The notes: generated by a model from the letters alone, not told the origin. 64,000 nucleotides of DNA from Oceanospirillum sp048264105 (GCA_048264105.1 JBLXDJ010000001.1:434001-498000); one strand, 5' to 3'. Positions 7,664 to 16,239 are shown, counted from the first letter of the stretch. Program-made: numbers and translations.

Positions 7664-10642
7664 ATGAGAACGCTGCTCTTTCGGTTTATCCTGCCTTTGC
7701 TGTGTATTTTGCTTGTGCTGAACCCTGCCAGGGCAGCGCAGGTGCTGACCAGTAATCGCCCCATGGTTCTGACCAATGATGAGCAGCAGTGGTTGGCGGC
7801 GCATCCGGAAGTGACCATCGCCTACGATGGCTATTTCCCGCCCTACAGTTTTATCAATGATGATGGTGAGCTTGAGGGGTTTTCAATCGACCTCATGCGT
7901 CTGATCAGCCAGAAAACCGGTATTCGCTTTAACATTCACCCTCAGCATGGCTGGAAAGAGCTTTATCAGGCGGCTCAGGACAAAGATGTCGACATGATCG
8001 CCACTTTGGTTGAGCGTGAAGAGCGCAGGCAGTGGTTCGATTTCTCCAACCCCTATATCTTTAAGTCCCTTGTGGTGATTACCCGTTCCGATGATACCCG
8101 CATCAACCGCCGTGCAGATATCAGGGGTAAAACGGTCGCCATGGTGAAGGGCTATCAGTATGCCACTCAGGCACTTAACGATTACCCCTCAATCAAACCG
8201 CTTTATGTCGATACCATTCTGGATGCTCTCAATGCGGTCTCAACGGGTAAAGCCGATGCCACCATTACCTTTCTCAGTGCCGGGCACTACTACCGCAACA
8301 AATATCTACTGACCAACCTTAAGTACGCCACGGTTTACGATAAAAACAGCTCTTTTGAAAGTTTCGGCGTCCGTAAGGACTGGCCGGAGCTGGCCGCCAT
8401 ACTAGATAAAGCACTGGAGACCATTCCTGAGTCGCGGCTTCAGAAGCTGAGGGAAAAATGGCTGCCGGTGAATCATATTGATGAACTGGTTGAGATCAAT
8501 CTGACCGATGTGGAGCGGGCCTGGATAGAACAACATCCCGAAATCCGCCTGGGGATCGACCCCGAGTTTGCCCCTTTTGAGTTTATGGACAAAGGCGAGT
8601 ATCAGGGGATCGCCTCAGATTATATCCGGCTGCTGAATCAGCGTTTAGGACTGAATATGGCACTGGTTCCCGACCTGACGTGGAGCGAAGTAATCGAGAA
8701 AGCGAAAAAACGTGAAATTGATGTTTTGCCCGCGGTGGGGGTGACGGTTGAGCGTCAGCGCTATCTCAGTTACACCGACGAGTATCTGAGCTTTCATCGT
8801 GTGATTGTGATGCGCAATAAAGCCTCTTTTATTGCCGGTTTGTCAGATCTTGAGGACTATTCGATCGGGGTGCAGCAGAACAGTTCACACCACGGTTATC
8901 TGCTGGAAAATACCGTGGTTCAACCGGTGCTGTATCCGAGCCTGAAAAAGTCGCTTATGGCGGTTTCCGGTGGAGAGGTTGATGCCATGGTGGGCAATGT
9001 CGCCGCCATAACCTATTGGATTCGTAAGCTGAATCTGACCAATCTGAAAATTGCCGCACCCATTTCTACGGAAGTGAACAGCCTGCATTTTGCCGTGCGC
9101 AAAGACTGGCCGGAGCTGACCTCTATTCTGCAGAAAGGTCTGGACTCTATCGGCCCGCGCCAACGTAAGAAAATTTCCGAGAAGTGGCTGACACTAAAGT
9201 ACGAGCCGCAGATGGATTACACCCTTCTGGCTCTGATTGTGGGGTTGTTCTCCGTGGTCGTGATGATTGTACTGACCTGGAATATCACCCTGAAACGCAA
9301 AGTACGACAGCGCACCACCGAACTGAATTACACCTCGAACTATGATCTTCTCACCGGTTTGCCGAACCGCTTTCTGGTGCTGGACCGGTTGAAGCAGCAA
9401 CTGAATCTTGCCCGCAATGGCTCAGATAAGGTTGCCATTATCTCCATCGATATTGATGACTTTAAACGGATCAATGAGGTTTATGGCTACCAGACCGGCG
9501 ATGAAGTGCTTAAAACATACGCCGGACGGCTGCAGTCAGCGCTTGATACGAACCATACGCTGGGGCGTATTGGAGGAAATCAGTTTCTGGTGGTCTACAG
9601 CCAGTTTACCGATGATTCCGATATCGCATTTCTGGCGGAACAGCTGGTAAGCCTGAGTGAAGAGCCACTGGCCATTAAGAATCTGAATATCACCTTATCC
9701 ATCAGTATGGGCATCGCGCTGTATCCCGATGACAGCGACAGTGCCGACTCGTTGCTTAAATACGCTGACTCAGCATCCCGCTATATCAAAAAAGATCAGC
9801 AGAGCCGTTATGCCTTTTTTGCCGGTAAGATCGATCAGGAGATCTCCCGCAAGCTGGAGCTGGAGCGCTATATCCATTCTGCGCTGGAGAATAATGAGCT
9901 TGAGGTGTTCTATCAGCCGAAACTGGATGCCAGAAACCGCAAAATCGTCAGTTTTGAAGCGCTGCTCCGTTGGAACAACCCCGTACTGGGGGCAGTTTCT
10001 CCCGCAGAGTTTATTCCGCTGGTCGAAAAGAATGGCCTGATACTGCCTATTGGCCGTTTTGTGCTGGAACAGTCGTTAACGGCGCTGGCTCGGTGGCATC
10101 AGCGTTACGGTGTCGATTTTATTATGGCGGTGAACCTGTCGCCGGTGCAGTTCCTGAATGATGAACTTATCCCTCTGATTAAGCATCTGATTGCCGAGAA
10201 ATCCCTGCCGCCTCATCTGATCGAGTTTGAGATAACCGAAGGGGTCTTACTCTCGGATACCGAATCGGTTAAAGAGAAACTGCGGCAGATTGAGGAAATG
10301 GGATCGCTTCTGGCAATGGATGACTTTGGCACCGGTTACTCCTCCATGAGTTACCTGCGCACCTATAAATTCGACACGATTAAAATTGATCGTGAATTTA
10401 TCACGGATCTGCCAATCGAAGCCTCAGACCGCAAGCTGGTGGCCGCGACGATCGCCATGGCCCATGAGCTGGGCATGATAGTGGTTGCCGAAGGGGTTGA
10501 AACCGCTGAGCAGGAGCAGATTCTGATGGATTGCCAGTGTGATCTGCTGCAGGGCTGGTTGTACAGCAAGGCGGAAAGCTTTTCCGATATTGGTGCCATG
10601 CTGGATCGTGATTATCTGGTGCAGGATAAAACCTCAGGTTAG
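7664..10642 (+). CDS. Double solute-binding-domain c-di-GMP receptor protein (SBP3-SBP3-TM-GGDEF-EAL)
   Basis: This 992-residue inner-membrane protein has a signal peptide (1-24), two tandem family-3 solute-binding domains in the periplasm (about 38-268 and 275-510), one transmembrane helix (about 521-541), a GGDEF domain (about 560-715) and an EAL domain (about 735-985). The GGDEF signature reads GGNQF near residue 637, so cyclase activity is probably lost. The EAL domain keeps FEALLRW, the NLSP Asn, EITE, DDFGTGYSS (near 886), KIDREF, EGVE and QGWLY, so phosphodiesterase activity looks intact. The likely role is to cut c-di-GMP in response to a periplasmic amino acid-like ligand. ATG 7664 has an AAGGAAA ribosome-binding site. 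It is transcribed alone. Confidence 0.9.
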   Translation: MRTLLFRFILPLLCILLVLNPARAAQVLTSNRPMVLTNDEQQWLAAHPEVTIAYDGYFPPYSFINDDGELEGFSIDLMRLISQKTGIRFNIHPQHGWKELYQAAQDKDVDMIATLVEREERRQWFDFSNPYIFKSLVVITRSDDTRINRRADIRGKTVAMVKGYQYATQALNDYPSIKPLYVDTILDALNAVSTGKADATITFLSAGHYYRNKYLLTNLKYATVYDKNSSFESFGVRKDWPELAAILDKALETIPESRLQKLREKWLPVNHIDELVEINLTDVERAWIEQHPEIRLGIDPEFAPFEFMDKGEYQGIASDYIRLLNQRLGLNMALVPDLTWSEVIEKAKKREIDVLPAVGVTVERQRYLSYTDEYLSFHRVIVMRNKASFIAGLSDLEDYSIGVQQNSSHHGYLLENTVVQPVLYPSLKKSLMAVSGGEVDAMVGNVAAITYWIRKLNLTNLKIAAPISTEVNSLHFAVRKDWPELTSILQKGLDSIGPRQRKKISEKWLTLKYEPQMDYTLLALIVGLFSVVVMIVLTWNITLKRKVRQRTTELNYTSNYDLLTGLPNRFLVLDRLKQQLNLARNGSDKVAIISIDIDDFKRINEVYGYQTGDEVLKTYAGRLQSALDTNHTLGRIGGNQFLVVYSQFTDDSDIAFLAEQLVSLSEEPLAIKNLNITLSISMGIALYPDDSDSADSLLKYADSASRYIKKDQQSRYAFFAGKIDQEISRKLELERYIHSALENNELEVFYQPKLDARNRKIVSFEALLRWNNPVLGAVSPAEFIPLVEKNGLILPIGRFVLEQSLTALARWHQRYGVDFIMAVNLSPVQFLNDELIPLIKHLIAEKSLPPHLIEFEITEGVLLSDTESVKEKLRQIEEMGSLLAMDDFGTGYSSMSYLRTYKFDTIKIDREFITDLPIEASDRKLVAATIAMAHELGMIVVAEGVETAEQEQILMDCQCDLLQGWLYSKAESFSDIGAMLDRDYLVQDKTSG

Positions 10643-10746
10643 ACTGGCCTCTTTTTGATTGTCGCGCCGGTTTTTCCTGATTTTGGCTCTGAACCGCGCT
10701 CTGATCGTTACCTTTTTAATCGTCACCATATTTTATTGAGCAACCC

Positions 10747-11781
10747 GTGCAGATTACCTTTTTAGGCACCTCATCCGGTGCACCTTCCCGTCATCGAAAT
10801 GTCAGTGCCACGGCGATTCAGCCGGAAAAAAGTAAGCAGTGGGCACTGGTGGATTGTGGCGAAGCCACCCAGCATCAGCTGCTGTACACGCCCTTATCAC
10901 CCCAAAAACTTGCAGTCGTGCTGATCACCCATAAGCATGGCGATCATTGCTATGGTCTGCCGGGGCTGCTGGCCTCCTGTCAGCTGAATGGCCGTACTGA
11001 GCCGCTGACGCTGGTCGCACCTGAGCAGGTGTGGCGTTATCTGCAGGCGGTGATTGAACTGACGGATCTGCACATTACCTATCCTCTGGAATTTATCCCT
11101 GTGGATGCCGCCCTCGATCTTACGGTGGCAGGCTTCAGGATCACCGCCCATGCCCTGAGTCATCGTGTTCCCAGCTGGGCCTATCGCTTTGATGAAGCCT
11201 CTGTGCCGAAAAAACTCAATCTTGAGCGTTTGCAGGCTGAGGGAATCCCATCCGGTGATCATTATGGCCGTTTGCAGGCAGAGGAGGATGTGACTCTGCC
11301 GGATGGTACCGAACTGAAAAGTGGCGACTATACCTTCGATTCCTGGCCGGCACGTTCAGCGGTTATCGCCGGAGATAACGACACGCCGGATCTTTTGATG
11401 CAAGCCTGCTACGATGCCGATCTTCTGGTGCATGAATCCACCTACACACAGGAAGTACTGGATCGTGTGGGGCCGGAACCCCAGCACTCGTCGGCTGAAA
11501 TTGTGTCACGTTTTGCCGCCAAAGTGGCTTTGAAAAATCTGGTGCTGACCCATTTCAGCCCCCGCTATCTGAAAGAAGCACGGAAAAAGCGGGATCGCAG
11601 CATTGAAGAGATCCGCCATGAGGCCCGACTGCACTTCACCGGACGTTTGTTTCTGGCGGATGACTTTGAAACCTATACCCTGGACCGGAAAGGGCTGCTG
11701 CATTACCAGCAGAATCTGAAACGGGATCATCATAAGCGCCATGGTAAACGTCGTGATCATCAGAAAAGAGATGCTGAATAA
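10747..11781 (+). CDS. rnz: Ribonuclease Z family metallo-beta-lactamase
   Basis: This 344-residue protein starts with GTG and FLGTSSGAPSR, typical of tRNase Z. It has the metal motif THKHGDHCYGLPGLL (about 59-73), LSHRVPSWAY, AGDN with the bridging Asp, HEST and THFSPRY. RNase Z cuts tRNA precursors 3' of the discriminator base. The last 25 residues are a Lys/Arg/His-rich tail not found in the core fold. The stop codon overlaps the start of the next gene (TAATG), so the two are translated together. A general BN-type phosphodiesterase role is also possible. Confidence 0.9.
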   Translation: MQITFLGTSSGAPSRHRNVSATAIQPEKSKQWALVDCGEATQHQLLYTPLSPQKLAVVLITHKHGDHCYGLPGLLASCQLNGRTEPLTLVAPEQVWRYLQAVIELTDLHITYPLEFIPVDAALDLTVAGFRITAHALSHRVPSWAYRFDEASVPKKLNLERLQAEGIPSGDHYGRLQAEEDVTLPDGTELKSGDYTFDSWPARSAVIAGDNDTPDLLMQACYDADLLVHESTYTQEVLDRVGPEPQHSSAEIVSRFAAKVALKNLVLTHFSPRYLKEARKKRDRSIEEIRHEARLHFTGRLFLADDFETYTLDRKGLLHYQQNLKRDHHKRHGKRRDHQKRDAE

Positions 11782-12206
11782 TGGAAGTCGCATTTCTTTT
11801 TCTGTCCGCCTTTATGGCGGCGACCATCTTTCCGTTTTACTCAGAGGCCTGGCTGTTTATTTTGCTGCAACAGGGGCACGATCCTGTCCTGCTGGTGGCT
11901 GTTGCTTCTCTGGGGAATACGCTGGGCGCGGTTGTGAACTGGTATCTGGGGAAATATCTGCTCAGGTATCAGCATAAGCGCTGGTTCTATTTCAAAGCGG
12001 AGCAGATTGAACGAATGCAGGTGAAATTCCAGCGTTACGGTATCTGGAGTTTGCTGATGGCGTGGTTGCCCATCGTAGGGGATGTTCTGACGTTAATTGC
12101 GGGAATAATGAAAGTGCGCTTGCTGCCCTTTTTAGCCTTGGTCGCTACGGGTAAAACCCTGCGCTATCTGGCAGTGGTTTACTTTGCGGGCTGGTTTGCT
12201 CAGTAG
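11781..12206 (+). CDS. YqaA-like membrane protein (DedA/VTT superfamily)
   Basis: This 141-residue integral membrane protein has four or five hydrophobic segments. FYSEAWLFILLQQG, GNTLGAVVNWYLG and the LLMAWLPIVGDVLTLIAG segment match YqaA, a short member of the SNARE-associated/VTT superfamily. VTT proteins are implicated in lipid scrambling or membrane homeostasis; the role of YqaA itself is unclear. It overlaps the stop codon of the RNase Z gene by one base, so it is in the same operon. No further gene follows on this strand. Confidence 0.85.
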   Translation: MEVAFLFLSAFMAATIFPFYSEAWLFILLQQGHDPVLLVAVASLGNTLGAVVNWYLGKYLLRYQHKRWFYFKAEQIERMQVKFQRYGIWSLLMAWLPIVGDVLTLIAGIMKVRLLPFLALVATGKTLRYLAVVYFAGWFAQ

Positions 12207-12421
12207 ATATGGATCTGCCGTGCAAACGACGCACTTCTTCCCAAAGGTCTGCCGGACAGGGTTGTCGGGCTGACATCTCATCTTCTGCCCCCGTTAGGGG
12301 AAAAGCTTATGAGTTATGGTCGTACTTTCTGTCGGCATTGGCTGAGTACCTATGCCAGCGTAAGCTGAGGTCTGTCACAGACAAAAGCCAAGTCTTACGC
12401 AGATTGTTCAGCGGTCGGTGC
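12207..12421. other. Intergenic region without a recognised gene
   Basis: This 215-bp stretch lies between two convergent genes. It holds a short CCCC-GTTA-GGGG stem-loop near 12283-12295. A 102-codon open frame crosses it but has no family resemblance and runs into the opposite gene, so I do not call it a gene. A small RNA is possible but not shown. Confidence 0.4.
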
Positions 12422-12607
12422 TTAGTGAGCGTGACGGCCGAAGTGCAGGCTGATTTTAGGCAGCTTGAAGCTCAGTTTAGAAGCGATAGTTGCTTTCAGA
12501 CTGGTGAAAAATTCTGAGATATACTCGTCGCGTTCTTCTTTTGCTTTAGCTACGTAAAACTCGATATCGATGTTGCCGTATGCGTCTTTTTTGATGTCGT
12601 TATTCAT
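12422..12607 (-). CDS. Small conserved-looking protein, function unknown
   Basis: This 61-residue protein opens MNNDIKKDAYGNIDIEFYV, continues with an acidic helical AKAKEERDEYISEFF segment, and ends in a basic, His-containing LPKISLHFGRHAH. The ATG at 12607 follows an AGGATT ribosome-binding site. The pattern of a short Asn/Asp-rich lead, a helix and a basic tail suggests a small cytoplasmic or membrane-associated protein. It resembles small hypothetical proteins sometimes labelled RSP_7527 family, but I cannot confirm that. No enzyme motif, signal peptide or membrane segment is visible. The upstream region is AT-rich. Confidence 0.6.
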   Translation of the reverse strand: MNNDIKKDAYGNIDIEFYVAKAKEERDEYISEFFTSLKATIASKLSFKLPKISLHFGRHAH

Positions 12608-12823
12608 GATGATAATCCTGTAAGTCCGATATAATAAGGCCTTTAGCAATACCGGAGAGTGTTGGGTTTCAGGTGTTTGGCCTGATCACTTTCGGTGTTT
12701 AACTAAAGTGGGTGTATCTTAAGACTTTGGTATAAACTCCACAAACGACCTTTTTTAACCTGATTGATGAGAAAAACTAATCAATCGTCATTGTTTTCCT
12801 CCCGCTGAAAAAAGGGGTGAATT

Positions 12824-13711
12824 ATCAGACGCTTACCGCCAATGAATGCCCTGAGGGTGTTTGAAGCTGCTGCCCGGAATGAGAGTTTTGCTCAGGCGGC
12901 AGAAGAACTGTTTATTACCGCGTCAGCGGTCAGTCATCAGATCAAAAGTCTGGAGAGTTATCTGGGGCTTAGCCTGTTCCGCCGTAACAAGCGAAAGGTA
13001 GAGCTGACGGCGTCCGGCGTGCAATATCTGCAGTCGGTACGAGGGGCGCTGGATGAGATTGAAGCGGCGACCTACCGGCTGACCTCTAACCCTGAGCGGG
13101 ATGTGGTGACCATTAGTGTGGCACCTAACTTTCTGATCCGCTGGCTGATGCCCCGGATGAATCGCTTTCAGGCGCTGTTTCCGGATGTGGAATTGCAGAT
13201 CAGCGCATCATCCGGTTTGATCGATTTTAATAAGCAAAACACGGATATGGCGGTCTACTACGGTCACGGTGACTGGCATGATATTGAAGTGCATTTTCTG
13301 CGGAATGTACTTCTTGTGCCGGTATGTAGTCCCTCACTGCTGGAGGGGCGGCATGCGCTAAATGAGCCCAAAGATCTGCGCCACCATACTCTGATTCATG
13401 TCAGCAAGCGGGTTCACGAATGGCCCGAATGGTTACAGTTGGCGGGCGTGGAATATCAGGGTTTCAGCCGTGGTCTGCAGCTGTCCAGCAGCCAGCTGGC
13501 AACGGGAGCGGCTCAGGAAGGTCTTGGGGTGGCACTGGCAGACAGTACACTCACCTCCCGCGAGATCAGAGAGGGTAAGCTGATCATGCCCTTTGATATC
13601 AAGCTGGACACTCATAAGTCGTTTTATCTGGTGTATCAGAAGCAGCGTCCGCTCTCCTACGGTATGAAGGTGTTCAAAGACTGGATGATTGAAGAGATGC
13701 AGGATGGCTGA
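12824..13711 (+). CDS. LysR-family transcriptional regulator, GcvA type (probable non-AUG start)
   Basis: The N-terminal winged helix-turn-helix contains NALRVFEAAARNESFAQAA and SHQIKSLESYLG, followed by a LysR substrate-binding domain (about 90-290). The sequence is closest to GcvA-like regulators, which control genes such as the glycine cleavage system or beta-lactamase (AmpR); the target here is unknown and no obvious target is adjacent. The first ATG (12842) has no ribosome-binding site. In-frame codons before it encode RRLPP, the usual GcvA-type N-terminus, and the only good ribosome-binding sequence (AAAGGGGTGA, 12811-12820) fits an ATC at 12824. I therefore place the start there; if a canonical start is required, use 12842. 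Confidence 0.87.
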   Translation: MRRLPPMNALRVFEAAARNESFAQAAEELFITASAVSHQIKSLESYLGLSLFRRNKRKVELTASGVQYLQSVRGALDEIEAATYRLTSNPERDVVTISVAPNFLIRWLMPRMNRFQALFPDVELQISASSGLIDFNKQNTDMAVYYGHGDWHDIEVHFLRNVLLVPVCSPSLLEGRHALNEPKDLRHHTLIHVSKRVHEWPEWLQLAGVEYQGFSRGLQLSSSQLATGAAQEGLGVALADSTLTSREIREGKLIMPFDIKLDTHKSFYLVYQKQRPLSYGMKVFKDWMIEEMQDG

Positions 13712-13783
13712 TTTATAGCGGAAGTGATTACTTATTAACTTTGCTGTCGGTAATCGCGTTTGGATTGGCGGTTTGGGAATGAA

Positions 13784-13848
13784 AACGGCCTCTTTGTCAG
13801 AGGTATTTTATCTATGACAAAATAAGTATCTCTGACAAAGAGGCCGTT
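13784..13848. terminator. Long hairpin between convergent genes, probable terminator
   Basis: Perfect 19-base arms (AACGGCCTCTTTGTCAGAG at 13784-13802 and its complement at 13830-13848) enclose a 27-base loop that can pair further. There is only a weak T run on either side. It lies between the LysR gene and a convergent small gene and could end both transcripts. Confidence 0.6.
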
Positions 13849-13915
13849 GTTGTTCAGCGTTACGGAACTTGTCGACAGAAACCAGAACCTGCCTACAGAA
13901 ACAGGTCAGAATCTC

Positions 13916-14137
13916 TTAGCAGCTAAACACATAATATTCTGCATCGGGGCTGAGTACATCGTCACCCAGAATGTCTTCCAGCGGTGTGGAATTGCTGTTT
14001 TGCTTGTACAGGTCGTAAGTGATTGACTGAACCGCCAGGTCACCGTTGTCATCAACGATTAAAACACTCTCATCTTTGATCGCTTTCTGAATCTTTTTCT
14101 TCTGGCTGTTAGAAACAGCAATTTCCTGAATGCTCAT
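13916..14137 (-). CDS. Small orphan protein, function unknown
   Basis: This 73-residue protein follows a strong AGGAG ribosome-binding site at seven-base spacing, which supports real translation. It starts MSIQEIAVSNSQKKKIQKAI, has a short beta-like VLIVDDNGDLAVQ segment, an acidic C-terminal third (PLEDILGDDVLSPDAEYY) and ends in VFSC with a terminal Cys. I recognise no family. The pattern of a basic helical lead, an acidic tail and a single terminal Cys would be compatible with a peptide precursor or a small binding protein, but no modifying enzyme is adjacent. Two helically phased direct repeats lie 45-76 bp upstream. Confidence 0.55.
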   Translation of the reverse strand: MSIQEIAVSNSQKKKIQKAIKDESVLIVDDNGDLAVQSITYDLYKQNSNSTPLEDILGDDVLSPDAEYYVFSC

Positions 14138-14181
14138 AGCACTCCTGATTTTATCGTGTGGTTAATGGGCTGGCCGATGCC

Positions 14182-14213
14182 GTATCGTTTGCAATGATGG
14201 CATATCGTTGGCA
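14182..14213 (-). promoter_or_regulatory. Helically phased direct repeats upstream of the small orphan gene
   Basis: Two 12-base copies (GTATCGTTTGCA at 14182 and ATATCGTTGGCA at 14202) are spaced exactly 20 bases apart, close to two helical turns, and abut a 14-bp palindrome. Their position upstream of the gene starting at 14137 suggests an activator-binding site. This is inference. Confidence 0.35.
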
Positions 14214-14433
14214 CTGCCAGCTGGCAGGGCACTCTAACGTAAATTATCAGGATAGCAAAGAGAGAACGGCTTTGGGGACTAAAGTTGGTGGCTAAACAGC
14301 CGGGGGGAAACGAAAAAAAACTGTGCGGGGAGACAAAGAGACAGCTTGCGGCATCTCTCTGACTTCCTGCACAGAAAACCCCTAAACGGGTCAAGCACGG
14401 TTCATCCCATCTGGCGATGGGGCGTTTCACTGT

Positions 14434-14463
14434 GTAGCGGCCTTTCAGCTGAAAGGCCGCTAC
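14434..14463. terminator. Perfect 30-bp palindrome downstream of the dicarboxylate carrier gene
   Basis: The half GTAGCGGCCTTTCAG is followed directly by its exact complement, with no loop. It lies 94 bp past the carrier stop codon. Neither flank has a clear T run, so it is an atypical terminator, an mRNA 3'-end stabiliser or a protein-binding dyad. Confidence 0.45.
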
Positions 14464-14556
14464 CTCAGAGATCGTTCAGCGCGTCGTATTAAAGCTTCAC
14501 GTTATTCAGTCGCCTATATATGACGCGCTATTTTTTAATTACGGGAGACTACTGGC

Positions 14557-15999
14557 TCAGAAGCCCAGAATGCCCGGTGCAACCAGCATGGTAAACGCTG
14601 TAATCAGTGCGATTGCAACCACGTTCAGGAACAGACCTGCACGTATCATATCGCCCATGCGCAGCATGCCGGAGCCAAAGACAATGGCGTTTGGTGGTGT
14701 TGCGACCGGCATCATAAAGGCACAGCTTGCTGCCATAGCCGCCGGAATTACCCAAACCAGCGGAGTACCTGTGATGGATTCCGCCACAGGGCCCAGCAGA
14801 GGCAGGAAGCCCGCAGCCGTCGCTGTATTACTGGTGATCTCCGTCAGGAAGGTGATCAGAGCGGTTACCAGCAATACACCGGCGATCAGAGGAATCGCGC
14901 TTGCGCCTTCAATCTGCAGAGCGATAAATTCTGCAAGACCACTGTTTTTGATCATGGCTGCCAGTGTCAGACCACCACCGAACAGCAGCAGGATGCCCCA
15001 AGGCACTTTCTGCGCACTTTCCCAGTTCAGAATACGCTCATCTGAACCTGACTTGGCCGGAATAACAAACAGCAGAATCGCGGCCAGAATAGCGATACCG
15101 GTATCGGAGATTTTAATACCGGTCAGCTGACCGATGTAGGGACGGAAGATCCAGCTGATGGCTGCAAAGGCAAATACCGCGAGCACTTTCTTTTCAGCGG
15201 ATGAAATTGTACCCAGACCTTTCAGCTGCTCTTTAAATACCGACTTGGCACTGACTTCACCAGCGGCATCCACTTTATAGCTAACCTTGGTCAGCCATAC
15301 CCAGCAAACAGCCAGCATAATGACCGACAGCGGCAGAGCCAGTGTCATCCACTCAGAGAAACCGATTTCAATACCGTAGCTGTCAGACAGGTAGGCAGCC
15401 ATCAGTGCATTTGGCGGGGTACCGATCAGGGTAGCGATACCACCGATACTGGCGGCATAGGCGATGGAAAGCAGCATCGCTTTACCGAAAGCTTCGTTGC
15501 CCGGCTCTTTATCCTTAACGATCTGAATAACGGATAAGGCGATTGGCAGCATCATAACGGCGGTTGCGGTGTTGGACATCCACATAGACAGGAAGGCCGT
15601 TACCAGCATCATACCCAGAATCTGAATGCTGGGCTTACTACCGGCCATCAGCATGGTTTTAAGCGCGATACGCTTGTGCAGATTCCAGCGCTCCATGGCG
15701 ATGGAGATCAGGAAACCACCCAAAAACAGGAAAATCAGCGGGTGTGCGTAGGGTGCCGCTACAGTTTTGATGCCTGCAATGCCAACCACGGGCGCGATTG
15801 CCAGAGGCAGCAAAGATGCTGCAGGAATGGTAACCGCTTCTGAGATCCACCAGCTGGCCATCCAGAAGGCAAGACCGGCTGTACGCCAGGCTTCCACGGA
15901 CAAACCTTCAGCAGGCGGGTCGATTAACAGGGTCATCAGCATGACGGCGGGGCCGAGCAACAGCATCAGCCAGGGTGTTTTCTTATTGTTTTGACTCAT
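14557..15999 (-). CDS. DASS-family (SLC13) sodium:dicarboxylate symporter
   Basis: This 480-residue carrier has about 11 hydrophobic segments. The two family signatures are SNTATAVMMLPIA (about 143-155) and SNTATAAGFLPLL in the C-terminal repeat, the Ser-Asn-Thr motifs that bind substrate carboxylates and Na+ in VcINDY. It should take up succinate, malate or fumarate with sodium across the inner membrane. The start at 15999 has a GAGGA ribosome-binding site. A sigma-54 promoter lies 150 bp upstream and dctD/dctB follow further upstream on the same strand, so it is the likely target of that system. Confidence 0.92.
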   Translation of the reverse strand: MSQNNKKTPWLMLLLGPAVMLMTLLIDPPAEGLSVEAWRTAGLAFWMASWWISEAVTIPAASLLPLAIAPVVGIAGIKTVAAPYAHPLIFLFLGGFLISIAMERWNLHKRIALKTMLMAGSKPSIQILGMMLVTAFLSMWMSNTATAVMMLPIALSVIQIVKDKEPGNEAFGKAMLLSIAYAASIGGIATLIGTPPNALMAAYLSDSYGIEIGFSEWMTLALPLSVIMLAVCWVWLTKVSYKVDAAGEVSAKSVFKEQLKGLGTISSAEKKVLAVFAFAAISWIFRPYIGQLTGIKISDTGIAILAAILLFVIPAKSGSDERILNWESAQKVPWGILLLFGGGLTLAAMIKNSGLAEFIALQIEGASAIPLIAGVLLVTALITFLTEITSNTATAAGFLPLLGPVAESITGTPLVWVIPAAMAASCAFMMPVATPPNAIVFGSGMLRMGDMIRAGLFLNVVAIALITAFTMLVAPGILGF

Positions 16000-16150
16000 G
16001 AAAAAGCATCCTCAGATCGTTTGGTTCAGTGCCTTTCCTTATGCTGGCCGGGTGCACGCAGGAGCACCGGTTGGCCTTTCTGAACATTGCGCAAATTAAA
16101 GCGACAGGGTTGATTAGGGTTATCCCTGACGCTTTCTTCCTGAGGTATGC

Positions 16151-16166
16151 TGCAAGCCCGTTGCCA
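16151..16166 (-). promoter_or_regulatory. Sigma-54 (-24/-12) promoter of the dicarboxylate carrier
   Basis: On the minus strand the sequence is TGGCAACGGGCTTGCA. It has the invariant GG and GC dinucleotides at the exact sigma-54 spacing, with TGGCA and TTGCA boxes intact. Transcription would start near 16139, giving a leader of about 140 bases before the carrier ATG. Confidence 0.85.
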
Positions 16167-16239
16167 GACTTAGTTTTTTATGAAAAGTGCTTTAAAAACA
16201 GGTGGTTATATTTTTGTTGGTTTTGGAGAGGCTAAAAAA

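Larger units (their letters stand above)
14138..14556. other. 419-bp intergenic region with repeats and palindromes
   Basis: No gene is called here; the open frames present have no family resemblance. It holds phased direct repeats (14182-14213), a 14-bp palindrome CTGCCAGCTGGCAG (14214-14227) and a perfect 30-bp palindrome (14434-14463) downstream of the dicarboxylate carrier. Confidence 0.6.

Noticed and set aside
12209..12517. Plus-strand open frame of 102 codons
   Set aside because: It has no ribosome-binding site, low-quality composition (many Ser, Arg and Gln) and overlaps the better supported 61-residue minus-strand gene.
14134..14430. Minus-strand open frame of 98 codons upstream of the small orphan gene
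   Set aside because: No ribosome-binding site, no family, and its protein is Cys- and Pro-rich in a random pattern; the region looks regulatory.
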